35,000 bases of DNA, taken from NCBI GenBank assembly GCA_964020155.1, contig OZ026561.1, positions 1,717,047-1,752,046 on the forward strand, in the 5' to 3' direction. Source of the DNA: Chondrilla cf. caribensis (taxonomy: Eukaryota > Porifera > Demospongiae > Chondrillida > Chondrillidae). Below, in pieces: positions 1 through 33,606 of the stretch (positions are counted from its first letter, which is position 1; every line of letters begins with the position of its first letter). The notes under the pieces were generated by a model. It did not search any database, had not been told where the DNA came from, and was given only the letters and a program-made list of their open reading frames with translations. The translations under genes were made by a program, and so were the position numbers.

Positions 1-120
1 GAGCTTGTCTTATTGTATGGGAAGTATAGGAGGGCTGACTTGACAGCATCCACTGACAAGGACGGAGTGAACCTTGTAAATTTCAGGTTTTCACCAGTGA
101 CCATCAGAATAAACATTATA
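1..120 (-). CDS. Unrecognised minus-strand gene, tentative exon 6, cut by the window edge
   Basis: One open frame of 39 codons follows a tgtacag acceptor and reads VTGENLKFTRFTPSLSVDAV and then LLYFPYNKT. It reads like real protein and has no repeats, but the acceptor is weak. Confidence 0.5.
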
Positions 121-3100
121 CTGTACATACAAACCATGCAACACATGTATGTATGCAATACACTATAATGGAACCTTGATAATCTGACACTCTATAGGCA
201 ACTAATACATGTCAGATTATGAAGGTTTTCTTGGTACAAATGTAGCTTGCAATGTGTGTCTCGAAATGTGGTCAGTTGGAAGAGGATGTTGGATCACGGA
301 AGTGTAAGAGGCTCTACTGAATGTATGTATGCATTCATACAAACAGTAACAGATATCCACACACATACATACTATACGAACGTACTGTACAAACTGTATG
401 TTCACCACTAACAACACATGTACCACACTGTGTGATATACACATTATGGTCTGAGTTGTATAGGTCCACTGATCACACACTAGTTCAGAGAAGCATCGTG
501 CACACCCCTGTATATGTAGGTCAGCAGTGTGGGGTGCTGCAGTGTGACGATGAGTTGCACGCTGTGCAGTACACCTACGTAGTCTCACATTGTGTGGCTG
601 GTGCTGCGTCTACCAACAAATGTGAGCATAATATACCTAGTGTACATGACTTGATAACTGCTGACTGTGTAACTCGTGTACGTACATGAAAGTGCCCTAT
701 GCGATGCACAGCGATTCTCATTTCTCTGCTACAATTTGTGTAAGGCATTTATCCAAATTGTAATGCTGTACATACGTCCAGTGCACAAGAAAATTCATGG
801 ATGCAGACAATGGAAAGTGGAAGGATTTGGCTGATTGAGTGTAGTCTGTATTTGGAGGATGTAACATATTTGCCCGCCTCACAAAGTTTGGACCGATATA
901 TTCTATGATACTACATACACACGTACAAAATTGACTCCACAGAGCATACAGGCATGCATACGTACCTAGCACAGAGAGCCCCAAGCAACTGTGGTATAAG
1001 TAGTATATACGTAGTAGACAACAAGGACCTTCATATGTACACACATGTTCAATTGTGTATGGTAAGCACATGCCTGTGCCTGGATTTTTTACATACGTTA
1101 CATACGTACATACATACATACAGTACTGTACATATGTGCATGTGGACATCTGTAGTCTGAGTATGTTGGGCAATCATGCTCCCACATGCTGCTACAAAGT
1201 AGCATGTTTGTCGCACACGACGACCAGGACCACCTATATCAGTGAAAATCTGACCCCAATGACTCTCTGACCGTGTGTATGGAAAACCTATGTTCCAATG
1301 TACACGTCTTCAATGATGCTCAGACAGACAGTTTATATGAAGCTCAGACTGTGTGTATAGTACGTATACGTATGTACACATGTACCTCTTCTAATGTACA
1401 CATCTTCAAAGAACTCAGGCTGTGTGTATAGTAAACCTATTCCAATGTACTCATCATAGAAGACACTCAGACAGTGTTTGCCTATTCCTACGTACAAACA
1501 TGTGTTCATGAAACTCAGGCTAGTACACCTTCTGCATACATCACCTACGTAGGTAGGTATGTAGGTACTCCCCAGTACATACAATGTACATACTTTCAAC
1601 GAAGCTCAAATTGTACATAAACCTATTTTCATGTATGCATTCTGTGTTGTGCAACAAGAGCAAAGGAATGTGACAATACTACACAGCGGAGGTCCTGTTA
1701 CCAGACTATGTATGTGGGTGCACGTATACTGTATGTTCTCTCATCGGTGAAGAATATACGACACACTACACACAGCACCTGTGAATGTGTGTATATTTGG
1801 GTGCATCCATACCTCACACAGCAAGCATGAATGTACCGACATGTTGTCTAAATTCTCAGTGAAGAGTGCTACACCATAGTAGCCACTACATTCATACATT
1901 CATACATTCGTACGTATGAATGTAGGCATGAATCCATATTCTCTTGTCAGTGAAGAATACCGCACTGAATACAACACATATGAATGTGTGCAATATTGTA
2001 TGCATTGACAATCTCACATCTTTTGTTGTGTTTGAAGACGATTTTAACAATCTGGTCCATTTCCACCTCGATCCCAAGGCTGACATAGACTGATGTTCTC
2101 TAGAAGGAAAGTTCCAATTGAAATTTAAAGTTAATAGGTACAAGTAATATCAATTATTAACATATACCAAGCAACCACTGTTACACCACTACAAACCACC
2201 ACAGCTGAGTTAATCTATTAGTATTTAATAAACAAATCCAGACACACAGTCAGACCTGGTTTTTGCGTAATAATAAATTCCAAACACTGAATTATTTTAC
2301 TCTGCAGCACTGAGGCTAATAACACTATATATGACCCTGGTTTATGTACATATCTGACCCTGGCTTATGTACATATCTGACCCTGGCTTATGTACATATC
2401 CGACCCTGGTTTATGTACATATCTGACCCTGGCTTATGTACATATCTGACCCTGGTTTATATATATGACCCTGGTTTCTGTACATATCTAACTTTGGTGT
2501 ACGTATATATTTGCTCCTGGTGTATGTATCCCATCCAGGTTTATCTGAAACCTCACTCAACCAATAGTGCCTTTCAACATTGAATTACAGAGGAATTTTC
2601 ATAAGGGAACATCCTTCAGGGGCAGCACGTACGTTTATGTTTGACTACAGAGGTTGTCAGAAGGTTTTCTATAGCAGTTTCTCATGATAAAGGTGACACC
2701 TTGTGTTAAACTGAGGGAGTGTTGGACTACTGAGGCTCCACTATACTCCTTGATAGTCACCTCCATTGCCCCCTTACCCTCTTCCCAATCAATCGACACC
2801 CAATTCAAACAACAAGTGTTGACGGGACCAAATAAGACTGGATGAATCTATACAAATCAAGGCTGACTACACATGTACATATACAGGCATACCAAAATAA
2901 CATCATGTGTGAATTCCCATACATATGTACTGTACATATAATATTAAACGCACAGAATATACCAGGACCAGCTGTGGGAATAGTATGTAAAATGTATGCA
3001 ACAGTGTGGTCACCAGAATTGAAATAAAGAATGGTACCTTTATGTATGTGTGGAACATTTTTGAGGGGTATAAATGAGGCAGTCACACAAAACTGATGGC

Positions 3101-6100
3101 AACAGTCCAATTACGTATATAATATTAATAATAAACAGTGTAAAGTATAAACTATATGTTATACACTACTCAACAGTAAAACCACATTGATGTACATTGA
3201 TCATTTGAAGAGGGGTGCAGGGGGTATTTTGAGTCATGATGAAGGGTACTTTGGGTCTCAAGAAGGGTTCTGTACCCTTCAAAAACGACCTAGTGACCAC
3301 ACTGGTATGCAAGTATGATACGGTCACAAGTGGGCTGAATCGCAGTGCTGACACAGCATAAATAGGCCAAACAGTAGTGGGTGGAGAACAAGATGGCATG
3401 ATCATATAATTACTGTGGTCATGTCTGGAACGGCCCCTAAAGAGGGATATTTTCATCTACGTACATTTGTGTATACACACCATACATGTGTAGGGTACTT
3501 ACGTATGTACAAATGTATGTACACTGTATGCATTAGGGTATACCAATACTGGTATAACACACCAAGACTGTATATACATCAGTACAGGGAAACTAACGGC
3601 ACACCAATTCTGTACATTTGTACGTACATAAGCAAATTATAAGTACACATGTTCATAGATGTACAGCATTTGTGGAGGATAAATATCACCATGACCATAA
3701 CTGTACATACAAATGTACACGAAAATGTATGTACGTACATACAGTACATACATACAGTAGGTACAGGTTAGTCCTAGTTTACACATACAAACTACAACAA
3801 TACAGTACGTACAAATACAAATATGCGCAAAGTGGTTATTGTAGGAAAAACCATCACCCATACAACAAGATTATGCAAACATTACTGATTGAGGTAAAAA
3901 TGTTGATGCGTTTACATAACTACACACTGTGGAGGGAGAGCAGACGGAAATCCTGGTGAGGCGGAGACAAGTATTGATAGAAAATAGACTGCCCATAACA
4001 CTGTCTATGCCCAGGTGAAACACCCCTGAACAAACGACATCAGATGTGCAGGTAGATAAACACAGTACAGCACATACACAAGTTCATATGTATGGATATG
4101 CTGGCATACGTACGTATGCACATACGGTATGTATTACAACATACTACAAATATGTATAATAATTATACATACAATGTCATACGTACATAATATTATGTGT
4201 AGTAATATTGTTACAAATGTAAAAGTCTATGCTCCCGGCTAATGACCTTATGTGAAGGTCCAATGGAATGCACTAGCACCCTTGCTGAGAGAGTGACCAT
4301 AAGTATTGTACATAAGTAGTACATACATACATAGGTAGGCTTCCATTGAGAAAACTAGTTGAGGAAGGGGTGGCCAATTCAAATTCAAAAAAGTATGTAA
4401 GGGGGTGAGGTTACATCCAATGGAAATGTTATTAATCAATCAAATTGTACAAGGGGTGAGACTTGTGGGGGTCTCCTCATCCTGTATGTGCACCTAGGGT
4501 TAATTCACATTTGATGTACGTAATTTCACCAAAACACTCCACCAAGGACACTCACCTTGAAGTGGAACACTGCTTCCAGCGGTGAGACGATCTCCAATGT
4601 ACTCTCGTCATTTATTTCAGCGGAGAAACTAGGAACCATGTCTTCATTCTGCGGGAATAAAGGGTAAATGAATATCCCACACCCACAACATCCGCTGTTG
4701 GTGGACACGCACTCTTGAAGTCAAACATGGACCCCTTGTCAATCATGCACAGGTGCGAACAAACGTCTTGTGCACAATAGAAAACAGGTCAATGTGTAAC
4801 AAACAGCATTGCATAGCTCTCTTTACATCGGGTACAACGATCCATATAACACAGAACAAGGATATCAAAACATGCTCTGTGGAGATGATGCTTCTCACGA
4901 GTGCCCATTGTTCCAGTCAACACACACGTAGGCAGCCAACAATAGCACAGTATCCACAACAGTACCTGGACTACCATTCATACTGTACATACTGTACAAA
5001 ACATACCTACATGAGTCCACATACGTACACTGAATTCACACACCCGCTAGCCAATGTACTAATGCATACATTCTCTGTGAAGTCATACTACACACAACTA
5101 CTTTCCATTGTGTTCAAACACAGTTTATTCGTAGCAACAACCAACATACCTACGTATGTACACACTGTACACACATAATAATGTATGCATATTCATTCAT
5201 TACATGTATATGGTAAGGTGCCTCAATTCGAGATGCTTCTTAATTTCCGACACCTCGGATTGAACATGAGTCCAAAACTCGTTAGTACTTTTGGATGTTT
5301 CATAAATTAATCAGTTTGATACGGAATGTGATCCGAAAACCATTTACAAAGAGAAAAAATTCACACCAACATACAAACCCAAGTGTCAGAAATTAGGACT
5401 GAAGTGTTCGGAATTAGGGCAGCTTGCCTTATACATTCTCTGTTAGAACAGTACTGTGCACAATTCAGGTTCATTGTGTTCACATACGCACTATCACACA
5501 CAGTAGCCAGATTAAGGCATGCACACATGTACATGTCCTGTATGTACATATATACGTATGTAGGGGAGTTTAGTAAAAACATAAGACAAACACCCTCAAG
5601 ACAAATTCCTGTTTAGTACAGACCAAACGTTTCTCATACAGTAAGCAAATCCTGATAAAATGACATTTGCTAACAATAACTGATTGTGTGGGTGGCTTAT
5701 AATTCATCTTAACATGTTCGTATTGTATTTGGATTCACGTGTGTATGTACATACATATGTGCGTATGTGTACATACGTATATGTAGACTAAGAACTGAAG
5801 ATTGTAATTAGTTGTATGTACGTACGTGTAGATAGATACGTATCTACACACATTTCAGATTGGATGGTTGGAAAATAAATACAAGTTCCAGTCAATACCA
5901 TGCAACAATATCTGACCTCAAGTAATGTAAAAATCTTGTTGACAATGTCAGTTCAACCTCAAATACACAGTATATAGCATACAACAGGTTTGGTCTAATA
6001 TGATACATGATGTATGTACGTACATGATAAGTCTGTATGCTAACACCCTGTACCTTCCACACGGAGCCTATTCTACATCTGTGTACGTACGCACATGTGC

Positions 6101-6462
6101 GACATCAACACTTCAAAGCTACTGCAAATACCAATATGTGCGAGGGCGGGCCTGTCAACGTGCCAGTGCGAAAGGATTCACACTTGCAAACGACGACAAC
6201 ACCACCATGAAAGCCAACCACAGAGAGTTGTGTGAGATAGCGTGAACACGAGATGCAAACGTGATAGTTCCATCTCTGTAATTCTGTATATGTGTTGGGT
6301 TCCCGGCGGTGGTCAATTGTGCCAATACGGTAATATAATAATTATATTAAATTGATTATTTGTGCTACAGTACGTATGTGACCACAACACAAGGAATGTA
6401 TATGGCAGGGCATGACACTATTTGGAATTTTGATCTCATAAACTTCTCACCATATGCACATG

Positions 6463-6505
<43 letters not shown>

Positions 6506-6963
6506 ACGTGCATACACACACGCTTTATGCCGTCTTGTATGGATATACGTACGTACATAAAGCGCTGAAGACTATTCCGACGAATTTACCTTTAGATCAA
6601 TAAATGTAAGTTCCAAGTTGTCCTTCTCCTTGATAATGCTTGTCCATCCAAGGATACCGTCTCCAGTGACAGAAAACCCAGAACTATCGTCTTTGTGCAT
6701 GATAAAACCAAACCTCACGTATCCAAACACTCTAAATTTCACCTAGGAGAACGCGATGGAGTGAGATTTGAAACGGCTGTCAACAAGGATGGTTCGACAC
6801 TGAACTCGTCTACGTGCTGACGGTTACACCGTTGTAGCCAGCAAAGGCGAACACAACAACTCACTTTTCCACTCGGCGGTTCGAGCATCGCCGCCAACAT
6901 TTTAGCTGCTTTTCGGAAATCCCTCTCGCAGGCTTCGAGCGAGGACACGTCCACACGATCCAT
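1..6963 (-). CDS. Unrecognised multi-exon gene, 5' part, six predicted exons
   Basis: Six minus-strand segments with GT-AG borders join in frame: 6963-6865, 6742-6590, 4648-4556, 2099-2018, 845-776 and 120-1 (open at the window edge). Introns 1 to 3 are phase 0, intron 4 is phase 1 and intron 5 is phase 2. Together they encode about 204 residues. They start MDRVDVSSLEACERDFRKAA and continue with short beta-prone stretches (FRVFGYVRFGFIMH, NLELTFIDLK, TSVYVSLGIEVEM, QIVKIVFKHNK). I see no signal peptide, zinc finger or known catalytic motif, and I do not recognise the family. The first four exons have good splice sites; the last two rest mainly on phase agreement and could be wrong. The gene starts about 600 bases from the carrier start, divergently. 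Confidence 0.58.
171..227. repeat. Short inverted-repeat element
   Basis: The arm AACCTTGATAATCTGACA returns inverted as TGTCAGATTATGAAGGTT around a loop of about 20 bases. A related sequence (GACCTTGATAATCC ... AGGATTATGGAGG) occurs at 26911-27122, so this looks like a miniature TIR element or its remnant. Confidence 0.45.
776..845 (-). CDS. Unrecognised minus-strand gene, tentative exon 5
   Basis: Seventy bases between acceptor ccaaatacag and donor gtatgt. The phase (1 in, 2 out) is exactly what exons 4 and 6 require. The donor could be a chance hit in TACGTA-rich DNA. Confidence 0.4.
1262..1640. repeat. Degenerate tandem repeat, unit about 75 bases
   Basis: Motifs such as ACCTATTCCAATGTAC, CATCTTCAAAGAACTCAGG and GTGTGTATAGTA recur four to five times with many changes. 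It lies in the proposed fourth intron of the minus-strand gene. Confidence 0.4.
2018..2099 (-). CDS. Unrecognised minus-strand gene, exon 4
   Basis: Acceptor ctttccttctag, then 27 codons (RTSVYVSLGIEVEMDQIVKI...) and one base before donor gtgaga. It is the only open frame that continues exon 3 in phase. Confidence 0.6.
2331..2527. repeat. 23-base minisatellite
   Basis: The unit TGACCCTGGTTTATGTACATATC is repeated about eight times (here TGACCCTGG is the most constant part). The first six copies are nearly identical and the last ones are degenerate. Confidence 0.85.
4556..4648 (-). CDS. Unrecognised minus-strand gene, exon 3
   Basis: Thirty-one codons from an excellent acceptor (ccctttattcccgcag) to donor gtgagt, both phase 0. 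The peptide begins NEDMVPSFSAEINDES and ends EAVFHFK. Confidence 0.65.
5225..5415. repeat. Possible TIR element
   Basis: GCTTCTTAATTTCCGACAC near the left end matches, inverted, GTGTCAGAAATTAGGACTGA near the right end, with an AT-rich centre. No target duplication is evident, so this is tentative. Confidence 0.3.
6464..6500. repeat. CA microsatellite
   Basis: About 18 CA units in the second intron of the minus-strand gene (TG in the sense of that gene). Confidence 0.9.
6590..6742 (-). CDS. Unrecognised minus-strand gene, exon 2
   Basis: Fifty-one codons from acceptor gttctcctag to donor gtaaat, both phase 0. The intron from exon 1 is only 122 bases. The peptide includes KFRVFGYVRFGF and GDGILGWTSIIKEKDN. 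Confidence 0.68.
6865..6963 (-). CDS. Unrecognised minus-strand gene, exon 1
   Basis: ATG followed by 32 codons ending EPPSGK, then a gtgagt donor. The composition differs from the repeat-rich surroundings, and the reading is helix-prone (ACERDFRKAAKMLAAML). Confidence 0.65.
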
Positions 6964-7562
6964 CAATACTTCTGACTGTAATCACTCCTTCAACAACAAA
7001 ACAGGATTGTATGTCTCCCAATGAATTCTGCTCACAACCCAGTATTATAAGAGACCTCCGCTCCATGTTCGTCGTTAGGAAGTAAACTCGACTGCATTCG
7101 AACGGAAGTATTTCGAATACCTGCGCAAACGTCGCAAAAGGCTGCAAATTATATAGATAACTACGTGTACCGACCGTTTAAATTTGCAATGTAGAGCAAA
7201 GGGTTAACGATACCACTCCCTCTCCAAGGCATTTTATTATCTATGTCCAAGGCAATAGCGAATAGTTTCCTCTGATTTTAACTTCGTTGTCGCGTTTTGT
7301 TTTTCACACACAGCGACGTCGAGTAGAAGTTCCATTGACGCCGTCGATTAGGAGTATCGAGCATACATGCACAGTGATCTGTATTGAAATTTAATTTGAA
7401 AGCAATCAAATTTGAAATCACAACGCTGATTGGTCACGTGGTTTGCAGGTGATTTTCAGGTGCTATGTACTCCTCATTGGCTGGTTTGTACAAGAACCAA
7501 TGAGAGATGATCTTGAAGTTTCTGGTACCTGATTGGAGAGTTGGGTTACACATCTGCTAGCC
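6964..7562. promoter_or_regulatory. Head-to-head promoter region with four CCAAT motifs and an E-box
   Basis: About 600 bases separate the divergent start codons at 6963 (minus) and 7563 (plus). ATTGG/CCAAT occurs at 7429-7433, 7476-7480, 7497-7501 and 7532-7536, and the palindromic E-box CACGTG is at 7435-7440. Clustered CCAAT boxes are typical binding sites for NF-Y, often in TATA-less housekeeping promoters. The stretch has several CpG-containing words and almost none of the repeats common elsewhere. All motifs sit near the carrier end. Confidence 0.55.
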
Positions 7563-29145
<21,583 letters not shown>

Positions 29146-29437
29146 CATTTTCTTTCTCTGTGTATTTTTCCATTTATTTATTTTGTTTATGAAAACATTG
29201 TGTTTTTAAAGGCATGATATTATATTCCTCTAATACTTTTGTAAGATATTATATAACAGAATTCAGACTCATATTTCTTGCATTTGTCAGTGGATATTCA
29301 GATAATTATTCTAAATAATATTGTATTGTAATTATTGTGAATTCATTCTATATAATTATATTATTGATACACATGTATATATATGTCTGTGATTACCCTA
29401 TACATAGATATAAAATATAATATGCCTATTATACATA

Positions 29438-29622
29438 CAGTGGGACCTCTCTATTACAAACCTCTGAAATTACATACGTGGAAACCTCAATAAGGACACC
29501 ATTCTGTGTCCCAGTGTAGTACTTTATAATTAGTGTATTAAGTGACCTCTGAATTGAGGACACCTCTGTAATAAGGACTTATCTTAACGTCCCAAAGTGT
29601 CCTTATTAGAGAGGTTCCACTG
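29438..29622 (+). mobile_element. TIR element (family A), 185 bases
   Basis: CAGTGGGACCTCTCTATTAC at the left and AGAGAGGTTCCACTG at the right, with TA on both sides. Same orientation as the copy at 18782. Confidence 0.85.
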
Positions 29623-30296
29623 TATAATAGTATAACAGTATAATATTATATAAATTCTCGTAATATTATACATACCAGTATATAAAATTATGTATGGAAT
29701 TATATGTATTAATATGTAGTTATAATGTATTATAATTATATATTATGCATAATTCTCATAGGCTTTGCAGAAATAATGGTGTGTACCAAGAATTAATTAA
29801 AATATAGCCCACATATAACAATAATTGAATCATCTATTAATAATTTATACATATACATACTATCATCATCATGTGTATTGTTTTGGCCTGAAAACATCGC
29901 GCATGTGGTAAATTTAATCCAAGATAGGGACACATTTCACAGATCAATCCATTCCTGATTTTGTTACGATAATGACAATAATTATTTCATTGCAATTAAT
30001 ATTATGTAGTATGGTTTGTGCGAATTACTGTAGGCATATGCGCATAAGCTTAAACTCTATTAAGATATAACAGTACTATTACACAGCAACTTCATAATGT
30101 ATTAAGCCATGACTATTACGCTACGCTTCAAAGAATTTGGCTGTGTGTAATTTACCAACGTTTGTGGTATCAATGATCGCTACACTGGATACGTTGAAGA
30201 CGTGGACGCTTGGGCGGTATATCCCACATGAAATACACTCACCCTCGTGACTCCACATTTTATGTCATAGTGCCAGGTAAAATATACAGCTGAATA

Positions 30297-30471
30297 CTGT
30301 GAATACTTGTTAATCTGCCGCAATTCGCTTTCAAAGAATATGGTGGATTAACAAGTTTGGCAGATAAACTGGATATTCATTGGTACTTGTACATCAAATT
30401 GGTACTGGGAAATTGTGGCAGATTAAAAGGTTTGGCAGATGAATCGGTGGCTGATTAACGAGAATACACTG
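30297..30471 (-). mobile_element. TIR element (family B), uninterrupted, 175 bases
   Basis: It begins CTGTGAATACTTGTTAATCT and ends GATTAACGAGAATACACTG with TA flanks. Its reverse complement matches both halves of the interrupted element at 11896-12521. Confidence 0.8.
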
Positions 30472-31050
30472 TACATGTACACAATGTTATGAATATAATG
30501 TCACAAATATGTATAGTTGTATGTATCTATACCGTATATCATTATGTCATGAATGTGGGCATCATAGTACTTGGTGTTGAGCTCTACAAGTCTCTACAAG
30601 TGCATGTATTGTAATATGCAATCAATTTGAATAGAATTTCAGTTCTTATTGGAAAACACCAGCTGTATGCAATTAATACATATAATAGTGCATAATCATT
30701 ATTTTCTGTGTCCAAATATTCACTAGCTATATTATTATAGTGTATCTAATATCAATTTGGTTAATCAAGAACCCAATAACGGACATGACTTGCCTGGATG
30801 CCATTTGAACATCGCTTTCTATATTCATTCGGACGTCCTGTACAGTTTGGGGAACTCCTATAGACTAAAATGGCTATGATACAATGATGATGAATTCCGC
30901 ATGAGGTCAACAAAACCGCGAGATATGTATTACACGTTTGTCTGCGGTTTGCGGTTTCAATGATTTCGTGGCAACAAAATCTGCATTGAGGACGGATGCT
31001 CACATTTGCGACGACTGTTGATTTACGCCCCAAGACGCTACCTGTTAGTC

Positions 31051-31441
31051 ATGATGGACGACAGCGGATCTGGCTCTGGAATGGACGAATCCAACTCTCC
31101 TCGTTCGACGAATGAAGAACAGACTCTCAATCCGCGGATCGTTTCGCTAGATGTGGCACCTGCTCATGTTCGGCCTATCGTGAGCGAAGCAGGCGGTCTC
31201 ATCCCTACGGACCACCCCAACGTGTACTGTACTCCTCTTCCGCACCACTGTCGGGTGAACAGCCCGATACACGTCCCCTTCTTGGTGGTGTCCACTAAAG
31301 CTATACCGGATGGCACTCTCCTTAGACTTTCCGCGGGGAACAAATTCAACCCGGTGGCGGAGATGAAAAATTGCGAAGCTCTTATGGCGGAGCAAGTTGC
31401 CAAATTTCCAGACCTCCGCTTCGTAGGAAGATCTGGTCGAG
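31051..31441 (+). CDS. Runx: Runx, first coding exon
   Basis: The exon has 130 codons plus one base and ends inside GRSGRG at a gtacgt donor. In vertebrate RUNX genes this part of the domain is split over two exons, as I recall; here it is one. A possible non-AUG extension upstream (TTG at 31006) is not supported. Confidence 0.92.
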
Positions 31442-33538
31442 GTACGTATGTATGGGCAGCACACGTGTATTTGCCGGTGTACGTATACACGGATGTATGA
31501 TGTGCGCATTACGTATAAACGACATAGGATCGAGTTTAGTGTGGAGTGCGCGCACACACGCCACACTACACCCTGGCGTATGACTGTACATTCATCGGAT
31601 CAAATTATCCGACTGTGCAACCAGACGTACTCTCGTTCAACTACTCTTATGGTGATATTAGTTCGGGTGCGAACCTTGTCCTTCTGTCATTAGATATAGT
31701 CCAATTTGATTGTACCCCTGACTTGATTAATTCCCTCATGCTGTGTTTAAAAGTTCAAAGAATTAAACGTGTAAGTCGATAGACTGCATCGATCCACCAC
31801 ATTCGAGTGGCTTGAATCAACAATTTTATTAGCCTCAGTCATATGATACCACCTCGACTACACTGGTTATATTGCAGTTACACTTTTGACCTCTCCTGAT
31901 GAAATCATGGTTCTATTGGTGACATCTGTTTTTTGGCTGGTCACGAGTAAGTGCTGTTGCATATGACTACATCTGTGATAAAGCCTGTGTTCTCATTGAT
32001 GATAATGTTCAAGGGACACTTCTAATGAACTAGACACCGCCCTGAACTTTGTATCACGTGGGTTGCTTGTTCACAATGCGTCACTTTCTGCATCTTATAC
32101 TCTTTGTACAGTATTGTACAGCGTATTTGTACAGCATTGTACGTATAGTGCACTGATTTTTGCAATATTGTATGGTTTATTTGTACGGTACTGTTCAGTA
32201 TATTTGTACACTAATGTACAGAGTACGTATTTGCCAAATAATCTATAATGTCCTTGTATACTATTGAATAGTAGTACCTTTGCCACCAAAGATAGTGCAC
32301 TGGGTATGCTTCTGTATTGTCTGTGCGCTGTCCCTTAGTGGACAATGATCTTTGCTAAGATTTGTTACAGTGGCAATTAAATTCCTCTTCTATCTTGTCG
32401 TACTGTATATCCCTATGTACATGCCTGTATGTTCATTGATACCTAATGGTGTTGAGTACTTATCATGAACACGTTGTGTGTCAATGTGCCTTTTCCTTTG
32501 TGTTATAATTATGGGATATGATTATTTAGCACGCATTACAGCATAGTGTTGTAGTGTGTTTGTATGCATGTCTGTACGTATGTACGTATATGTCGGTCTG
32601 TATGTATGTATGAGTGTAAAAGGTATGTATGCATTTATGAATGTGTGAATGTATACATAATAATATGTTATATGTATGTATGTATGCACACATGTATGTA
32701 TGTTTATGTGGTTGTATGTATATTCACTGTTTTCAATATGGTCTTGGGATTTTAGAATGAGGTGTAGTGGTCCCCACTTAATGGCTTATCCTCAGAACAA
32801 CTGTAATCATTCTTTCAATAAATAAATCATATTCTGTCAGCAGAATCCTTCCATGTTCATCGCAGATCGAAAGACGTTCAACCGAAATGTAATGGTTCAT
32901 TGCTGAAGAAAGGGGAATCGACCTTCTTCATGCATTCTATAGAAAGACTTTATTGATTAACTGGTATGTGTACCACATACTTATCTATAACTACAAGACT
33001 TTCGATAGGTGGTGACATAATAACATTCCTTTAAACAGACGGATTACTCTGGTGGATGAATGCAGACAATTCAGTTTTTTATTCCTTTATCTCAAATATT
33101 ACCTCAAGTGGTATTCCTTTAAGCAGATTGATCACTATGGTCAATGAATACAAATGATGCTCTATTTTGAAATTGAATTCCATTAACCACACAGAGTATT
33201 TCTTCAAGCAGTATGCGATTAAGTGGGGGGGGGCACTGAATGTAGCTGATGTTCTTTTTTCGTTTTACTCCCAAGTATTTGACATCAGTCCTTAAAATGA
33301 GTGGGAAGTACATTTTCGAAAGTCACCAGTTAGAACAAGTGCCAATTTAGTAGAAAGTACAATTGTTACCATATTTATTCACTAGTACAGCGTGTATAAT
33401 ATTCGTAAGTGCAGTACTATGTAATAATATTGAATTAGAACATGCTATATATATGCTCAATTGCTAACAAGACTACTTCACAATATGTGATTCACAGAAA
33501 TGGCATATAATAGACATATACGTATGTATGTATGTGTG

Positions 33539-33606
<68 letters not shown>

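Larger units (their letters stand above)
29146..31050. other. Spacer between the carrier and Runx genes (1.9 kb)
   Basis: Very AT-rich up to about 30050. It contains two TIR elements (29438-29622 and 30297-30471) and the carrier 3'UTR. The last 300 bases are more balanced in composition, with CpGs, and presumably hold the Runx 5'UTR and promoter. I see no clear TATA box or other gene. Confidence 0.7.

Noticed and set aside
3166..3456. 96-codon minus-strand ORF in the third intron of the unrecognised gene
   Set aside because: No splice sites in the required phase 0 and no recognisable motif.
30761..31033. 90-codon minus-strand ORF upstream of Runx
   Set aside because: It lies over the probable Runx 5'UTR/promoter and has no homology that I can see; treated as a shadow.
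31006..31050. Upstream TTG start for Runx
   Set aside because: Adjacent ATGs at 31051 and 31054 are normal starts, and the 15 extra residues look like 5'UTR.
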